DNA of 64,000 nt from Streptomyces europaeiscabiei. GTDB lineage: Bacteria; Actinomycetota; Actinomycetes; Streptomycetales; Streptomycetaceae. The notes beneath the pieces are model-generated. The model did no database searches. It had not been told where the DNA came from and saw only the letters and a list, made by a program, of their open reading frames with translations. How positions within the stretch are numbered: position 1 is the stretch's first letter; every line of letters begins with the position of its first letter. The DNA lies in the NCBI RefSeq assembly GCF_036346855.1, contig NZ_CP107841.1, forward strand, positions 3,910,001 to 3,974,000, given 5' to 3'. Shown piece by piece: positions 51,214-61,129 of this stretch. Made by a program: the position numbers and the translations under genes.

Positions 51214-54200
51214 GTGTCGTCTTCGTTCTCTCCGGTAATTGAAACCGTCCTCGAGCAATCTTCCCGTGTCCTTAAAACCTATGCTGTAGATCCCGGCCTC
51301 GTCGCCGAGCACGCCAACGGAGAGCGTCGCATCACCCAGGGCGGATACGGTGATCGCCAACTCTTCGAACTCGTCCAGAACGCGGCCGACGAAATCGCCG
51401 CCGAACCCGGCGGAAGGGTCCACGTCGTCCTCACGGGAACCCATCTGTACTGCGCAAACGAAGGAAGCCCCGTCACTCCTGAGGGTGCGGAGACCATTCT
51501 TCGAATGAGCATGTCGAAAAAGCGTGGGGGGCAGATCGGAAGGTTCGGCGTGGGCGTGAAATCCGTCCTCGTGGTGACCGACGCGCCAGAATTCTTCAGC
51601 AGCACCGGAAGTTTCGGATTCGACCGCGCCTGGTCGTACGAGCAAATCAAGAACGTGCCCGGCGTGACCGCTCGCTACGGCCCGGAATTCGACGCCCCCG
51701 TGCTGCGGATGGCCCGTCCTCTGGACGTGCAGGCCGAGCGCGCCGCCGACCCCGTCCTGCACGAGCTGCTGACCTGGGCGACCACCGTCGTACGCCTGCC
51801 CCTGCTGAAGAAGGCGGACCGCCGGCTCAGCTTGGACATGCACGGCGGACGTGCCAAGGAGCACGGCGAGTCCCGCGACGAGTTCCCCGTGGGCTTCCAG
51901 CTCTTCTCACCGCACGTGGCGAAGGTCGTCCTCGAAGATCGTCGTCACCTTCCTCCGGCTCGCCGGATCCTGACCACGAGGCAGACCGGCGACCTGCACA
52001 CCGTGACGGAGGAAAGGACCGGGAAGGCCAACACCATCCGCTGGCGGGTGTTCACCGGCACCCATACACCCAGTCCGGCGGCCCAGGCGGACGCGGGTGA
52101 ACTCCACGACCGTCTCTCGCTCGACCTCTCCTGGGGTGTCCCCGCTCTGCGGAAGGACCCGGAGACCGGGCTGTACGTCAACTCGCAGATTCGTGGCCGC
52201 GGCAGGTTCTGGTCCTTCTTCCCGACCAAGTACGAGATGTCATTGAGCGGCATCCTCAACGGAGCGTGGAAGACCAACGAGGACCGGCAGAACCTGCTCG
52301 ACTCCTCACCCTTCAACCAGGAGATGATCAGGGTATCGGCGGCGTTGGTCGTCGACTCACTTCCCGCACTTTCTCCCGCCGAGGACCCTGGTGCCTACCT
52401 CCCCCTGCTCCCCGGACGAGTCAAGGAGGCGATCAGCTGGGCGGACGAGTTCTTGACCCGGGAGATCTGGGCTCGCGCCGCGACTCATCCGTCGCTGCCC
52501 GACCAGGACGGTGTGCTGCGCGCCCCTGCCGAACTGCGCGTCCACCCCCGGTTCGACAAGAAGGACCTGAAGAGGTTGGCCGGTTGGCTGCGGATGTGGC
52601 ACGAGTGCCCCGGTCGCCCCTCGAACTGGCTGCACCCGAGCGTCGAAACCGACTCCCTGCGTTCCGGAAAGGTCGAGCACATCCTCGACGCTGCCAGGCA
52701 CGAGCGAGCGGATGTCCGTGCATGGCTGGAAGCTTTGGTCGAGAGCGGCAGCGCCGAGGCCTCGGCCGTGGCGATCCGGATCCTCGCCAACATGATCGAG
52801 GTTGGTTCACCGTACGCGGAGGAGGCCCGCAGGGCGCACATCGTGCTCACCGAGGAACACGGGCTGGTCCCGTCGGTACGCGGTCAGGTGTTTCGCCGTG
52901 CGGAAGAAGGTGGGCTGCGCGAGTCCACGGTGTATGTGGTCGACGCACTCGCTCAGGACCCGTCGTTGGCCCATGCCCTCGACGTTCTCGGAATCCGCGA
53001 GGCCGACGTCGAAGGGCGCTTCGTCAGCGTCCTCGACCAGGGCTTCGACGGCTACGGGGAAGCTGAGTGGCAGCGATTCTGGGAGCTGTTCCGTCGGGCC
53101 GGAATCCGGCAGTTGGCGCTCAAGGTCCTGGAGCGGGTCGCCACGCCCGGCTCGACGCTGCGCGTGCGGACCGCCGACGGAAGGTTCCGCCCCATGGAGA
53201 ACTGCATGCTTCCGGGCACGGTGGTCGACGCGCGACGTGACCCGACCGTTGCCGTCGACATGGCGTTCCACTCCGACGATGTCTCCTTCTTCGCCCAGGT
53301 AGGACTGCGGGAACGGCCCACCTCGGGAGTACGGCCGACGGAGGACGAGGCCTGGTTCGAGGAGTATCGGGAAGCTGTCCACTCCGCCTACTTGCGCGGC
53401 CTGGACAGCCACGCACCTCGCCCTTCGCTGAGCCGGATGAAGGTCGAGGGAGCCGCCATCGGGGGCCCGCTCCACCTGTTCCGCGCACTCTCCGACGAGT
53501 CCCGTGCCGCCTTCCTGAAAGCACTTCCCGACGATGCCGTGGTCGACAACTGGACGCGTCAGATCGGCGCGCAGAGCAGCACCCGACAGGCTGTGATCTC
53601 ACCGATCCGCTGGATGTTGCGTAAGTACGGCACGGTCGCCACCTCCCAGGGAATCAAACCGCTGAAGGAAGCCGTCGGACCCCAGCTCGCTGCCTATCGC
53701 GACGTACTGCCGGTCGCCGACCTGTCGGCCGAGAAGGCCCGCAAGCTGCGGCTTCCGACCACGGTCGACGATGTTCCCGCAGACCGCTGGGAGGCGCTCC
53801 TCGACGAGGTGTCCCGTAGCGAGGACGACTCCTTCGTCGGCGCGACCTACGTGATGCTGACCCGGTTCGGCGCGGACTTCCCCGAGGACTCCCTCACCCG
53901 CTGCCGGATCGGCGACACCTGGGGAACCCGTCCCGACGACGAGATCACGCTCGCCGTCGGGACCGCCGAGTATCGGGCGCTCCGCGCCGAGCAGCTCCCG
54001 GCGCTGCTCGTGCCGACCGTCGGGGACGCCGAGCTGATGGTCGAGAAGTGGGGCATGCTCCGCTTCGCGGACGTGATCAGCCGGGAGACCCGTGAGGTGG
54101 TCGAGGGCGATCCGGTGCCGCTGGTCGAGCTGTATCCCGGCCTGCGCCGACACCTCAACAGCTCCAACCGGAACAGCCTGGTGCAGAGGTGCACCGAGCT

Positions 54201-55977
54201 GGAGGAGGTCACCCGCACGCCCAACGGCACACAGGCCTCTCCGCTGGACGCCGTCCGCCAGGACGGGACCGTCAAGGTTCGTGTCCCGCTGGATCCCGAG
54301 CCGATGCTCCGCCTGATCGACCGCGAACTCGGGTTGGGCCTCGGCGCGTCCGGCTGCCGGGCCGTGCTCGAACACCAGGACCGGATGGCCCGGGACAGTG
54401 CGATGCAGGCGGCCCGGAAAGCCGTACGCGAGACGGAGGACGTGGTCACCAAGATCGAACTGCTGGTCGGCGCGGAAGCGCTCCGGGTCGGTCTCCCCGA
54501 AGGGTTGATGGAAGCGGAACTACTGGCGGCCGACGGCGTCCAGCCATCGGGGCGGCGGATCGCGCAGATGGCTTTCAACGCCCATGGCGACGGTGTTCTC
54601 CATCAGCACGCTCGTGACATCCAGGCACGATTCCCTGAGGCCCCGGTGTCCTACAGCGGATCCTCGTCCGCCATCGCCTTTGTGTCGGACCTGAAACTCC
54701 CGGTGTCCTTCGCGGGCTCGCGGACCCCGACCCCGCCACCGTTCGAGACCATCGAGGGCCCTCGGGACTTCCCGAGCCTCCACGAGTATCAGGAGGACCT
54801 GGTCCGCAACATCACCACGATGCTCGACCGCCTCGCTCCCCAGCGCGGCATGTTGTCGCTGCCGACCGGCGCGGGCAAGACCCGGGTCACCGCCGAAGCT
54901 GTGATCCGCTGGGTCAAGCGTGTCGGCGACTTGAACGGACCGCTGCTGTGGATCGCGCAGACCGAGGAACTGTGCGAACAGGCCGTGCAGAGCTGGAAGT
55001 TCGTCTGGAGCAAAGTGGGTGCAGAGCGCCCGCTGACCATCAGTCGGCTCTGGAGCGGCAACGAGGTCGGGAACGTCGTCGACCACCCCCACCTGGTGGT
55101 CGCCACCGACGCCAAGTTGGAGCGCTGCCTGGACACAGAGCAGTACGTGTGGCTGCGTCAGGCCGCGCTGGTGATCGTGGACGAGGCTCATACCGCCATC
55201 TCCAAGCGGTACACCGAGATCCTGAGCCGGTTGGGACTCACCCAGTACGAGACCGGTCGGCACCTGCTCGGCTTGACTGCCACGCCCTTCCGCAACACCA
55301 ACGAGGAGGAGACCCGCCGTCTGGTGGGGCGCTTCGGGAACCGGCGGCTCGACGAGGGTGTCTTCCCGTCCGGTGATCCGTACCGGGATCTCCAGGAGTG
55401 GGGGATGCTCGCGCAGGTGGAGCACCGCACCCTGGAAGGGGGGCGGATCGAACTGACCCGTGACGAGAAGGTTCAGGCCGAGCGGATGTCGATGCTTTCC
55501 CGTGCCGCCGAACAGCGGCTCGCCGACGACCACGCGCGCAGCAGGCGCATCGTCGACTCGGTGGCCAAGCTGCCCGACGACTGGCCGACGCTGCTCTTCG
55601 CCACCTCCGTCGACCATGCCAAGTACCTGGCGGCAATGCTCAACGACCGGGGGATCCGGTCGGCCTCCGTGGACGCGACGACCAGCGCGCAGGACCGCCG
55701 TACGCGCATCGAGAAGTTCCGCGACGGACGTATCCGGGTGCTCACCAACTACGGCGTGCTCGCCCAGGGATTCGACGCTCCGGCCACCCGTGCCGTGGTC
55801 GTGGCCCGGCCCGTCTACAGCACCAACGTCTACCAGCAGATGATCGGTCGTGGTCTGCGCGGTCCGCTCAATGGCGGCGAGCCCACCTGCCTGATCCTCA
55901 ACGTCAGCGACAACATCGCGAACTTCGACACCCGACTCGCCTTCACCCAGTTCGAACATCTCTGGAGCAGAAAGTGA
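51214..55977 (+). CDS. Hsp90/sacsin-like GHKL ATPase fused to SF2 (DEAD/DEAH) helicase
   Basis: Giant protein of 1587 aa. The first 150 residues form a sacsin-type ATP site: RQLFELVQNAADEIA (Asn56), LYCANEGSPVTPEGAETILR, and KRGGQIGRFGVGVKSVLVV; GAWKTNEDRQNLLD is typical downstream. Residues about 350-1180 show no motif I recognise. The last 400 residues are an SF2 helicase with MLSLPTGAGKTRVTAE (Walker A, about 1214), VIVDEAHTAI (DEAH) and LLGLTATPFRN. NYGVLAQGFDAPATRAVVV and YQQMIGRGLRGPL follow. GTG 51214 has AGGAG upstream. It overlaps the next gene by 4 bp (GTGA) and is probably the large motor/sensor of the DrmAB operon. Confidence 0.87.
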   Translation: MSSSFSPVIETVLEQSSRVLKTYAVDPGLVAEHANGERRITQGGYGDRQLFELVQNAADEIAAEPGGRVHVVLTGTHLYCANEGSPVTPEGAETILRMSMSKKRGGQIGRFGVGVKSVLVVTDAPEFFSSTGSFGFDRAWSYEQIKNVPGVTARYGPEFDAPVLRMARPLDVQAERAADPVLHELLTWATTVVRLPLLKKADRRLSLDMHGGRAKEHGESRDEFPVGFQLFSPHVAKVVLEDRRHLPPARRILTTRQTGDLHTVTEERTGKANTIRWRVFTGTHTPSPAAQADAGELHDRLSLDLSWGVPALRKDPETGLYVNSQIRGRGRFWSFFPTKYEMSLSGILNGAWKTNEDRQNLLDSSPFNQEMIRVSAALVVDSLPALSPAEDPGAYLPLLPGRVKEAISWADEFLTREIWARAATHPSLPDQDGVLRAPAELRVHPRFDKKDLKRLAGWLRMWHECPGRPSNWLHPSVETDSLRSGKVEHILDAARHERADVRAWLEALVESGSAEASAVAIRILANMIEVGSPYAEEARRAHIVLTEEHGLVPSVRGQVFRRAEEGGLRESTVYVVDALAQDPSLAHALDVLGIREADVEGRFVSVLDQGFDGYGEAEWQRFWELFRRAGIRQLALKVLERVATPGSTLRVRTADGRFRPMENCMLPGTVVDARRDPTVAVDMAFHSDDVSFFAQVGLRERPTSGVRPTEDEAWFEEYREAVHSAYLRGLDSHAPRPSLSRMKVEGAAIGGPLHLFRALSDESRAAFLKALPDDAVVDNWTRQIGAQSSTRQAVISPIRWMLRKYGTVATSQGIKPLKEAVGPQLAAYRDVLPVADLSAEKARKLRLPTTVDDVPADRWEALLDEVSRSEDDSFVGATYVMLTRFGADFPEDSLTRCRIGDTWGTRPDDEITLAVGTAEYRALRAEQLPALLVPTVGDAELMVEKWGMLRFADVISRETREVVEGDPVPLVELYPGLRRHLNSSNRNSLVQRCTELEEVTRTPNGTQASPLDAVRQDGTVKVRVPLDPEPMLRLIDRELGLGLGASGCRAVLEHQDRMARDSAMQAARKAVRETEDVVTKIELLVGAEALRVGLPEGLMEAELLAADGVQPSGRRIAQMAFNAHGDGVLHQHARDIQARFPEAPVSYSGSSSAIAFVSDLKLPVSFAGSRTPTPPPFETIEGPRDFPSLHEYQEDLVRNITTMLDRLAPQRGMLSLPTGAGKTRVTAEAVIRWVKRVGDLNGPLLWIAQTEELCEQAVQSWKFVWSKVGAERPLTISRLWSGNEVGNVVDHPHLVVATDAKLERCLDTEQYVWLRQAALVIVDEAHTAISKRYTEILSRLGLTQYETGRHLLGLTATPFRNTNEEETRRLVGRFGNRRLDEGVFPSGDPYRDLQEWGMLAQVEHRTLEGGRIELTRDEKVQAERMSMLSRAAEQRLADDHARSRRIVDSVAKLPDDWPTLLFATSVDHAKYLAAMLNDRGIRSASVDATTSAQDRRTRIEKFRDGRIRVLTNYGVLAQGFDAPATRAVVVARPVYSTNVYQQMIGRGLRGPLNGGEPTCLILNVSDNIANFDTRLAFTQFEHLWSRK

Positions 55978-57878
55978 CCGACGCCTACCTCGACAGCCCG
56001 CCGCTCACCGATGAGCAGCGGGCCGTGGTCGAGCAGCCCTGGAACGCGCGTGTTCTGGTCACCGCAGGCGCCGGGGCGGGAAAGACCCACACGTTGGTGC
56101 GCCGGCTCGACGCGCTGTGTGGCCACGACGACCCTGACGAGGCGTTGGAGGCGGCCGAGATCCTGGTACTCACCTTCTCCCGGGCCGCCGCCCGCGAGTT
56201 GCGGGAGCGCATCGCCCGGCACGGGGAGCGGGCTCGCCGGGTGCGCACCCAAACCTTCGACGCCTGGGCGTACGGGGTGCTCCTTCAGGCGCACCCGGAC
56301 GGCGAGTGGGGTGCCGTCGGCTTCGACGAGCGGATCGGCGCCGCGACCCGGGCGGTCGAGGAGGGGACGCTGGAAGTCGGTGATGCCGTCCCGCCCGCCC
56401 ATGTCGTGATCGACGAAGTACAGGACCTCGTGGGCGGGCGTCGAGAGCTGGTGGAGACGCTGCTCGACCGGTACCAGGACAGCTGTGGCTTCACCGTCGT
56501 CGGCGACGCCGCCCAGTCCGTCTACGGCTTCCAGATCGAGGACCTGGCCGAACGCGCCGACGAGACCGGGCGGTTCTTCGACTGGCTGCGCGGCTCGTAC
56601 CCCGACGAACTCGTGGAACTGAGTCTCACTCACAACTTCCGAGCCGTTACCCCCGAGGCTCGGATCGCCTTGGCTCACGGTCCCCGGCTCCAGCAGGTGA
56701 CGGATGCGGACGAAGCGGCGACGCGCTACGACGAGCTGCGCGAACTGCTCCTGGATCCGGCGAACAACCTGGGCGACCTCAGTGATCCCTTCGCCTTGGA
56801 CGGGTTGCGGACCTTCCCCGACACCTGCGCGATCCTCACCCGCGACAACCGACAGGCCCTGGTGGTCTCCGACCTGCTCCACGGGCATGACGTCGAGCAC
56901 CGACTGCGGCGCCCCCTCGAAGAACGGCCGGTGCCGTACTGGGTGGCCGAGTTGTTGCGCCGCACCGAGGCGACCGGCCTCACCGAGGACCGGTTCCACT
57001 CGCTGCTCGCGGAGATCCCGCTGCCGTACGAGCCGAACGTGACCGTCCTGTGGCCGGTGCTGCTGCGGGCCGCGCGCTCGGCCGGCCGCGGTGTGCTCGA
57101 TCTGGAGCGGCTGCGCCGCTCGGTCGCCGACGGCAGGTTCCCCGACGAGGCGGCCGACCCGGAGGCCGCGCGCATCGTCGTCTCCACCGTGCATCGGGCC
57201 AAGGGCCTGGAGTTCGACCGGGTGATCGTCCTGACCCCGCCGACCGTCGCCGAACTGCGCAAGCAGTACAAGGACGACTTGGACCTCCCCGCCGAGGCCC
57301 GAGCCCTGTACGTGGCGATGACTCGCGCCCGCGAGGACCTGTACCACGCGCAGCCGCCCGAGTTGCCGATCCTCAAGAGAGCGGGCGGCCGGAAGAACGG
57401 CCGCCGCTACGTCGGCGGATGGCGGTCGTACGACAGATACGGCGTCGTCGCCGAGGCGGGGGACGTCTGCCGGGACAACCCGCCCGGCCACGGGACCGAC
57501 GCCGTGGCGACCCAGGCGTACCTCTTGGCGCAGGTAGGCCCCGGACAGGAAGTCGTGCTGCGCAGGCGCCACGATCTACCGATGGGTGAGTACCAGAGCC
57601 CGCCCTACGCTCTGGTGCACGACGGCAGGGAGATCGGTGAGGCGTCGGAGCGGTTCCGGGAGGAGCTGTTCCAGGTGCAGAAGGTGAACAGGACATGGGC
57701 CCCCTGGTGGCCCGACGAGATCCACGGCACCCGGATCGACACCCTGGAGACGGTGACCGGCAGCGCCGCCGCCGGCGCCAACGCCGGTCTCGGTGACCGA
57801 GGGGCGTGGATCGTCCCCCGGATCACCGGCATCGGAAGGTATCGACGGGCCGACAAGGACGAGGAGCAGCGCGCATGA
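55974..57878 (+). CDS. UvrD/PcrA-like SF1 helicase
   Basis: SF1 helicase of 634 aa. The Q motif is LTDEQRAVVEQPWNARVLV, Walker A is GAGAGKTHTLVRRL, motif Ia region is VLTFSRAAARELRER and motif II is VVIDEVQDLVGG. Motif III is VVGDAAQSVYGFQ. In the C-terminal half motif V is IVVSTVHRAKGLEFDRVIVL, and YVAMTRAREDLYHA is motif VI. It is short for UvrD (about 720 aa) and ends with an unusual 120-residue domain in place of the usual tail. The start overlaps the sacsin-helicase stop and the stop overlaps drmA (ATGA). Confidence 0.88.
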   Translation: MTDAYLDSPPLTDEQRAVVEQPWNARVLVTAGAGAGKTHTLVRRLDALCGHDDPDEALEAAEILVLTFSRAAARELRERIARHGERARRVRTQTFDAWAYGVLLQAHPDGEWGAVGFDERIGAATRAVEEGTLEVGDAVPPAHVVIDEVQDLVGGRRELVETLLDRYQDSCGFTVVGDAAQSVYGFQIEDLAERADETGRFFDWLRGSYPDELVELSLTHNFRAVTPEARIALAHGPRLQQVTDADEAATRYDELRELLLDPANNLGDLSDPFALDGLRTFPDTCAILTRDNRQALVVSDLLHGHDVEHRLRRPLEERPVPYWVAELLRRTEATGLTEDRFHSLLAEIPLPYEPNVTVLWPVLLRAARSAGRGVLDLERLRRSVADGRFPDEAADPEAARIVVSTVHRAKGLEFDRVIVLTPPTVAELRKQYKDDLDLPAEARALYVAMTRAREDLYHAQPPELPILKRAGGRKNGRRYVGGWRSYDRYGVVAEAGDVCRDNPPGHGTDAVATQAYLLAQVGPGQEVVLRRRHDLPMGEYQSPPYALVHDGREIGEASERFREELFQVQKVNRTWAPWWPDEIHGTRIDTLETVTGSAAAGANAGLGDRGAWIVPRITGIGRYRRADKDEEQRA

Positions 57879-60800
57879 CGCAGGTGGCAGGTCGGCACTC
57901 CGAGCACTATCGGATCCGGGACGAGGAACTGCTGGTGGGGCTCCGCCGCGAGCTTCTCGGTCCCGCTTCGGACGCCGAGCCGGAGGACCGGGGCGAGGTC
58001 CTCACCGAGGACGCACCGATCGACCGCTATCTGACCGGCGTCCTCTACCCGCGAGCGGCCGACCCGACCGCGGAGCAGCGGATCCGTGAGGACGAGGCCG
58101 AGCACGAAGGCCTGGACGTCGCCCCGCTGCGCACGGGTGAGAGCGTCGAGGAGTCCGGCACCGCGCAGGAGGTGGGCGCTGCGGGCTCCCGCCGCCCCTC
58201 GTCCATGGGCCTCACCTTCGCGGTCGACCCTGCCATAAGCGACTCGATCGTGGTCTCGGCGCGCGCGGCCGTCTACGAGCCCACCGACCCGGAGGGCAAA
58301 CCGATCCCGGCCCGCCGTGCCGAGGCTCGCACCACCTCCGAGCAGCGGGAGCGGTGGCGACGCAAGGAACTCGTCCTTCCGGACTCCACGGTCGACGTGA
58401 CAACACCCGCCCCCGACAAGAAGTTCGACCTCGGTGCGGGGGCCCTACTGCGCGTCAACGTCCGACGCCCTCACCCGACCACCGGTACGGTCACGATCAC
58501 GGTCACACTCGTCAACACCCACCAGGTCGGCGAGCGCGAGCTCCAGGACGCGTTCTGCCTGTTCCAGTGCGGCCTCACCGTCCGCGCGGCCGACGGCTCC
58601 ACCGCCTTCGTTGAGCGCCCCGCCCCGGCTTCCTCCCATGACGACGATGTCGCCTCCAGCAGGCTGCTGCACCGCCACGCCCCGACCTTCGCCGTCGGCC
58701 ACGGCTGCGCCTCAGAATGGGACTGGACCCCGCCGCCGATCGGCATGACCGACACCCGAAAGGCCGCCGTCGCCGAGGTGCGGAGCGAGTTCGTGCCTTC
58801 CGTGGAGGTGCTGCTCACCGACTCCAATCCGGAGATCGACAGTTCGGCGCTGTCCATGCTGGGGCTGGCGGAGAAGTCCGACATCGAGGTCCTAGCCGCT
58901 CTGGAGGATCTCGCCACGGGATACGAGCACTGGATCGACCGCAAGGCAGCCGAGGCGGAGGCCTTGGCGGGCGACATCCATGAGGAGGCCGCGCGGAACC
59001 AGGTGAACGCCTGTCATGAGGCGCTCGGCCGTATCCGTCAGGGCATCGAGTTGCTACGGACCAAGCCCGACCTGATGAGGGCGTTCCGACTCGCCAACCG
59101 CGCCATGGCCGAACAGCGCGCCCGCAGCGCCTGGGTGAAGGGCGGACGCGTCGGCGCCCCCGACCCGACCGGTGGTCGCTGGCGCCCCTTCCAGATCGCG
59201 TTCATGCTGCTCTGCCTGGCAGGCATCGACGACCCCAACCACCGCGACCGAAAGATCTCCGATCTGCTGTGGTTCCCGACTGGTGGTGGCAAGACCGAGG
59301 CCTACCTCGGACTCATCGCCCTCACGTCCTTCCTGCGTCGCATCCGCAAGGGCGCGGACGGAGGTGGTGTCACCGTCCTCATGCGCTACACCTTGCGGCT
59401 GCTCACCCTCCAGCAGTTCGAGCGCGCGGCGATCCTGCTCTGCGCCATGGAGCACATGCGGCGCCATACGCCCGAGTTGGGACGCGAGGAGTTCTCCATC
59501 GGCATGTGGGTGGGGCGCTCGGCCACACCCAACACGCTGGCCGTGGCCGGCCAGAAGCTCGACGAGCTACGCAAGAGCCTCGACAAGCGCCTCGCCACCG
59601 AGAACCCCGTCCAGTTGCACGCCTGCCCCTGGTGCGGGACCCGCCTAGACGCCCGCAACTACGAGGCTGACGAGGACGCCAGGCGGATGCACGTCCGCTG
59701 CCCCGGCACGGACTGCGAGTTCGCCGACGGCCTGCCCGTCCATCTGATCGACGAGGCGGTGTACGACGCTCGGCCCACGTTGGTGATCGCCACCGTCGAC
59801 AAGTTCGCGTCGATGCCGTGGCGCCCGGCGACCTCGGCGCTCTTCAACCTCGACGACCTGGAGGGTGACACTCCTCCCCCGGAGCTGATCATTCAGGACG
59901 AACTCCACCTGATCTCCGGTCCGTTGGGCACTCTGACCGGCCTCTACGAGACCGCCGTGGACGCGCTCGCAGACCGCCCCAAGGTGATCTCCTCCACAGC
60001 GACCATCCGTCGCGCCGCCGACCAGGGTCGCCACCTCTTCGCACGCGGCGTTCGCCAGTTCCCGCCCGCAGGCCTGGACGCCCGAGACTCGTGGTTCGCC
60101 GTGGAGACCCCACGCGAAGAGAAGGCGAGCCGGCGCTACGTCGGCCTCCTGGCGCCCGGCACCAGCCAGTCCACCCTGCTGATCCGCACGTACGCCACCC
60201 TGCTGCACCGGGCCAAGCACGCGGAGACCGCCGACGAGGTGCGCGACGCGTACTGGAGTCTCGTTGGCTACTTCAACAGCCTCCGGCTGCTCTCCGCGGC
60301 CGAACTCCAGGTCCACGATGACGTGGTGGCCTATCTGGAGCTGCTCGCCGAGCGTGAAGGGGTGGCGGTCCGCCCGATCGCCAACTACTCGGAACTGACC
60401 AGCCGGGTCGACGCCAGCGAGATTCCGACCCGCCTCAAGGGCATCGAGAAGAGCTTTCCCGACGACGACGCGGTGGATGTCCTCCTGGCCACGAACATGA
60501 TCGCGGTGGGTGTGGACGTGGACCGCCTCGGTCTCATGGCCGTCATGGGCCAGCCGCAGACGACCGCCGAGTACATCCAGGCGACGAGCCGTGTCGGCCG
60601 CGCGCACCCCGGCCTGGTCACGGTCATGCTCAACTCGACCCGGTCTCGGGACCGCTCCCACTACGAGAGCTTCCAGCACTTCCACTCGGCCCTCTACCGT
60701 GAGGTCGAGTCCACCTCCGTGACACCGTTCTCCGCCCGCGCCCGCGAACGGGGCCTGCACGCGGTGATCGTCGCTCTTGCCCGCATCCTGATCCCGGCCG

Positions 60801-61129
60801 CGCGCCCCAACGAGGGCGCGGGCAAGGTCGAGTCCTACGAACACGTTCTCCGGGGCCACATCAGGTCCGTGCTCCTGGAGCGCGTGGAAGCGGTCTCCCC
60901 GGAGGAGGTCGAGGCCGCGTCCCACGCCTTCGACGAGTTCGTCGAGTGGTGGTGCGAGGAGGCCGACATCGACGGCGGCCTGCTCTTCGAACCTCGCAGG
61001 GGCAGCCGGGCACCTTCGCTTCTGAAGGCGTACGACGACGAGTCCGAGGACGCCGGGGCGCGGGCCACGCTGTGGAGCCTGCGAGACGTCGACGCCGAGT
61101 CCGCTCTGTTCATGGAGGCAACCCGATGA
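57875..61129 (+). CDS. drmA: DrmA, DISARM SF2 helicase
   Basis: DISARM helicase of 1084 aa. The family-specific Walker A is LLWFPTGGGKTEAYLGL (about residue 467), and the DExH box is LIIQDELHLISGPLGTLTGL. A zinc-finger-like insert (HACPWCGTRLDARNY with MHVRCPGTDCEFADG) lies between them. The motif V/VI block is NMIAVGVDVDRLGLMAVMGQ followed by YIQATSRVGRAHPG. The N-terminal 450 residues belong to the DrmA-specific region. ATG 57875 overlaps the UvrD stop and the gene overlaps drmB (ATGA). In DISARM, DrmA with DrmB binds and restricts incoming DNA. Confidence 0.9.
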   Translation: MTQVAGRHSEHYRIRDEELLVGLRRELLGPASDAEPEDRGEVLTEDAPIDRYLTGVLYPRAADPTAEQRIREDEAEHEGLDVAPLRTGESVEESGTAQEVGAAGSRRPSSMGLTFAVDPAISDSIVVSARAAVYEPTDPEGKPIPARRAEARTTSEQRERWRRKELVLPDSTVDVTTPAPDKKFDLGAGALLRVNVRRPHPTTGTVTITVTLVNTHQVGERELQDAFCLFQCGLTVRAADGSTAFVERPAPASSHDDDVASSRLLHRHAPTFAVGHGCASEWDWTPPPIGMTDTRKAAVAEVRSEFVPSVEVLLTDSNPEIDSSALSMLGLAEKSDIEVLAALEDLATGYEHWIDRKAAEAEALAGDIHEEAARNQVNACHEALGRIRQGIELLRTKPDLMRAFRLANRAMAEQRARSAWVKGGRVGAPDPTGGRWRPFQIAFMLLCLAGIDDPNHRDRKISDLLWFPTGGGKTEAYLGLIALTSFLRRIRKGADGGGVTVLMRYTLRLLTLQQFERAAILLCAMEHMRRHTPELGREEFSIGMWVGRSATPNTLAVAGQKLDELRKSLDKRLATENPVQLHACPWCGTRLDARNYEADEDARRMHVRCPGTDCEFADGLPVHLIDEAVYDARPTLVIATVDKFASMPWRPATSALFNLDDLEGDTPPPELIIQDELHLISGPLGTLTGLYETAVDALADRPKVISSTATIRRAADQGRHLFARGVRQFPPAGLDARDSWFAVETPREEKASRRYVGLLAPGTSQSTLLIRTYATLLHRAKHAETADEVRDAYWSLVGYFNSLRLLSAAELQVHDDVVAYLELLAEREGVAVRPIANYSELTSRVDASEIPTRLKGIEKSFPDDDAVDVLLATNMIAVGVDVDRLGLMAVMGQPQTTAEYIQATSRVGRAHPGLVTVMLNSTRSRDRSHYESFQHFHSALYREVESTSVTPFSARARERGLHAVIVALARILIPAARPNEGAGKVESYEHVLRGHIRSVLLERVEAVSPEEVEAASHAFDEFVEWWCEEADIDGGLLFEPRRGSRAPSLLKAYDDESEDAGARATLWSLRDVDAESALFMEATR

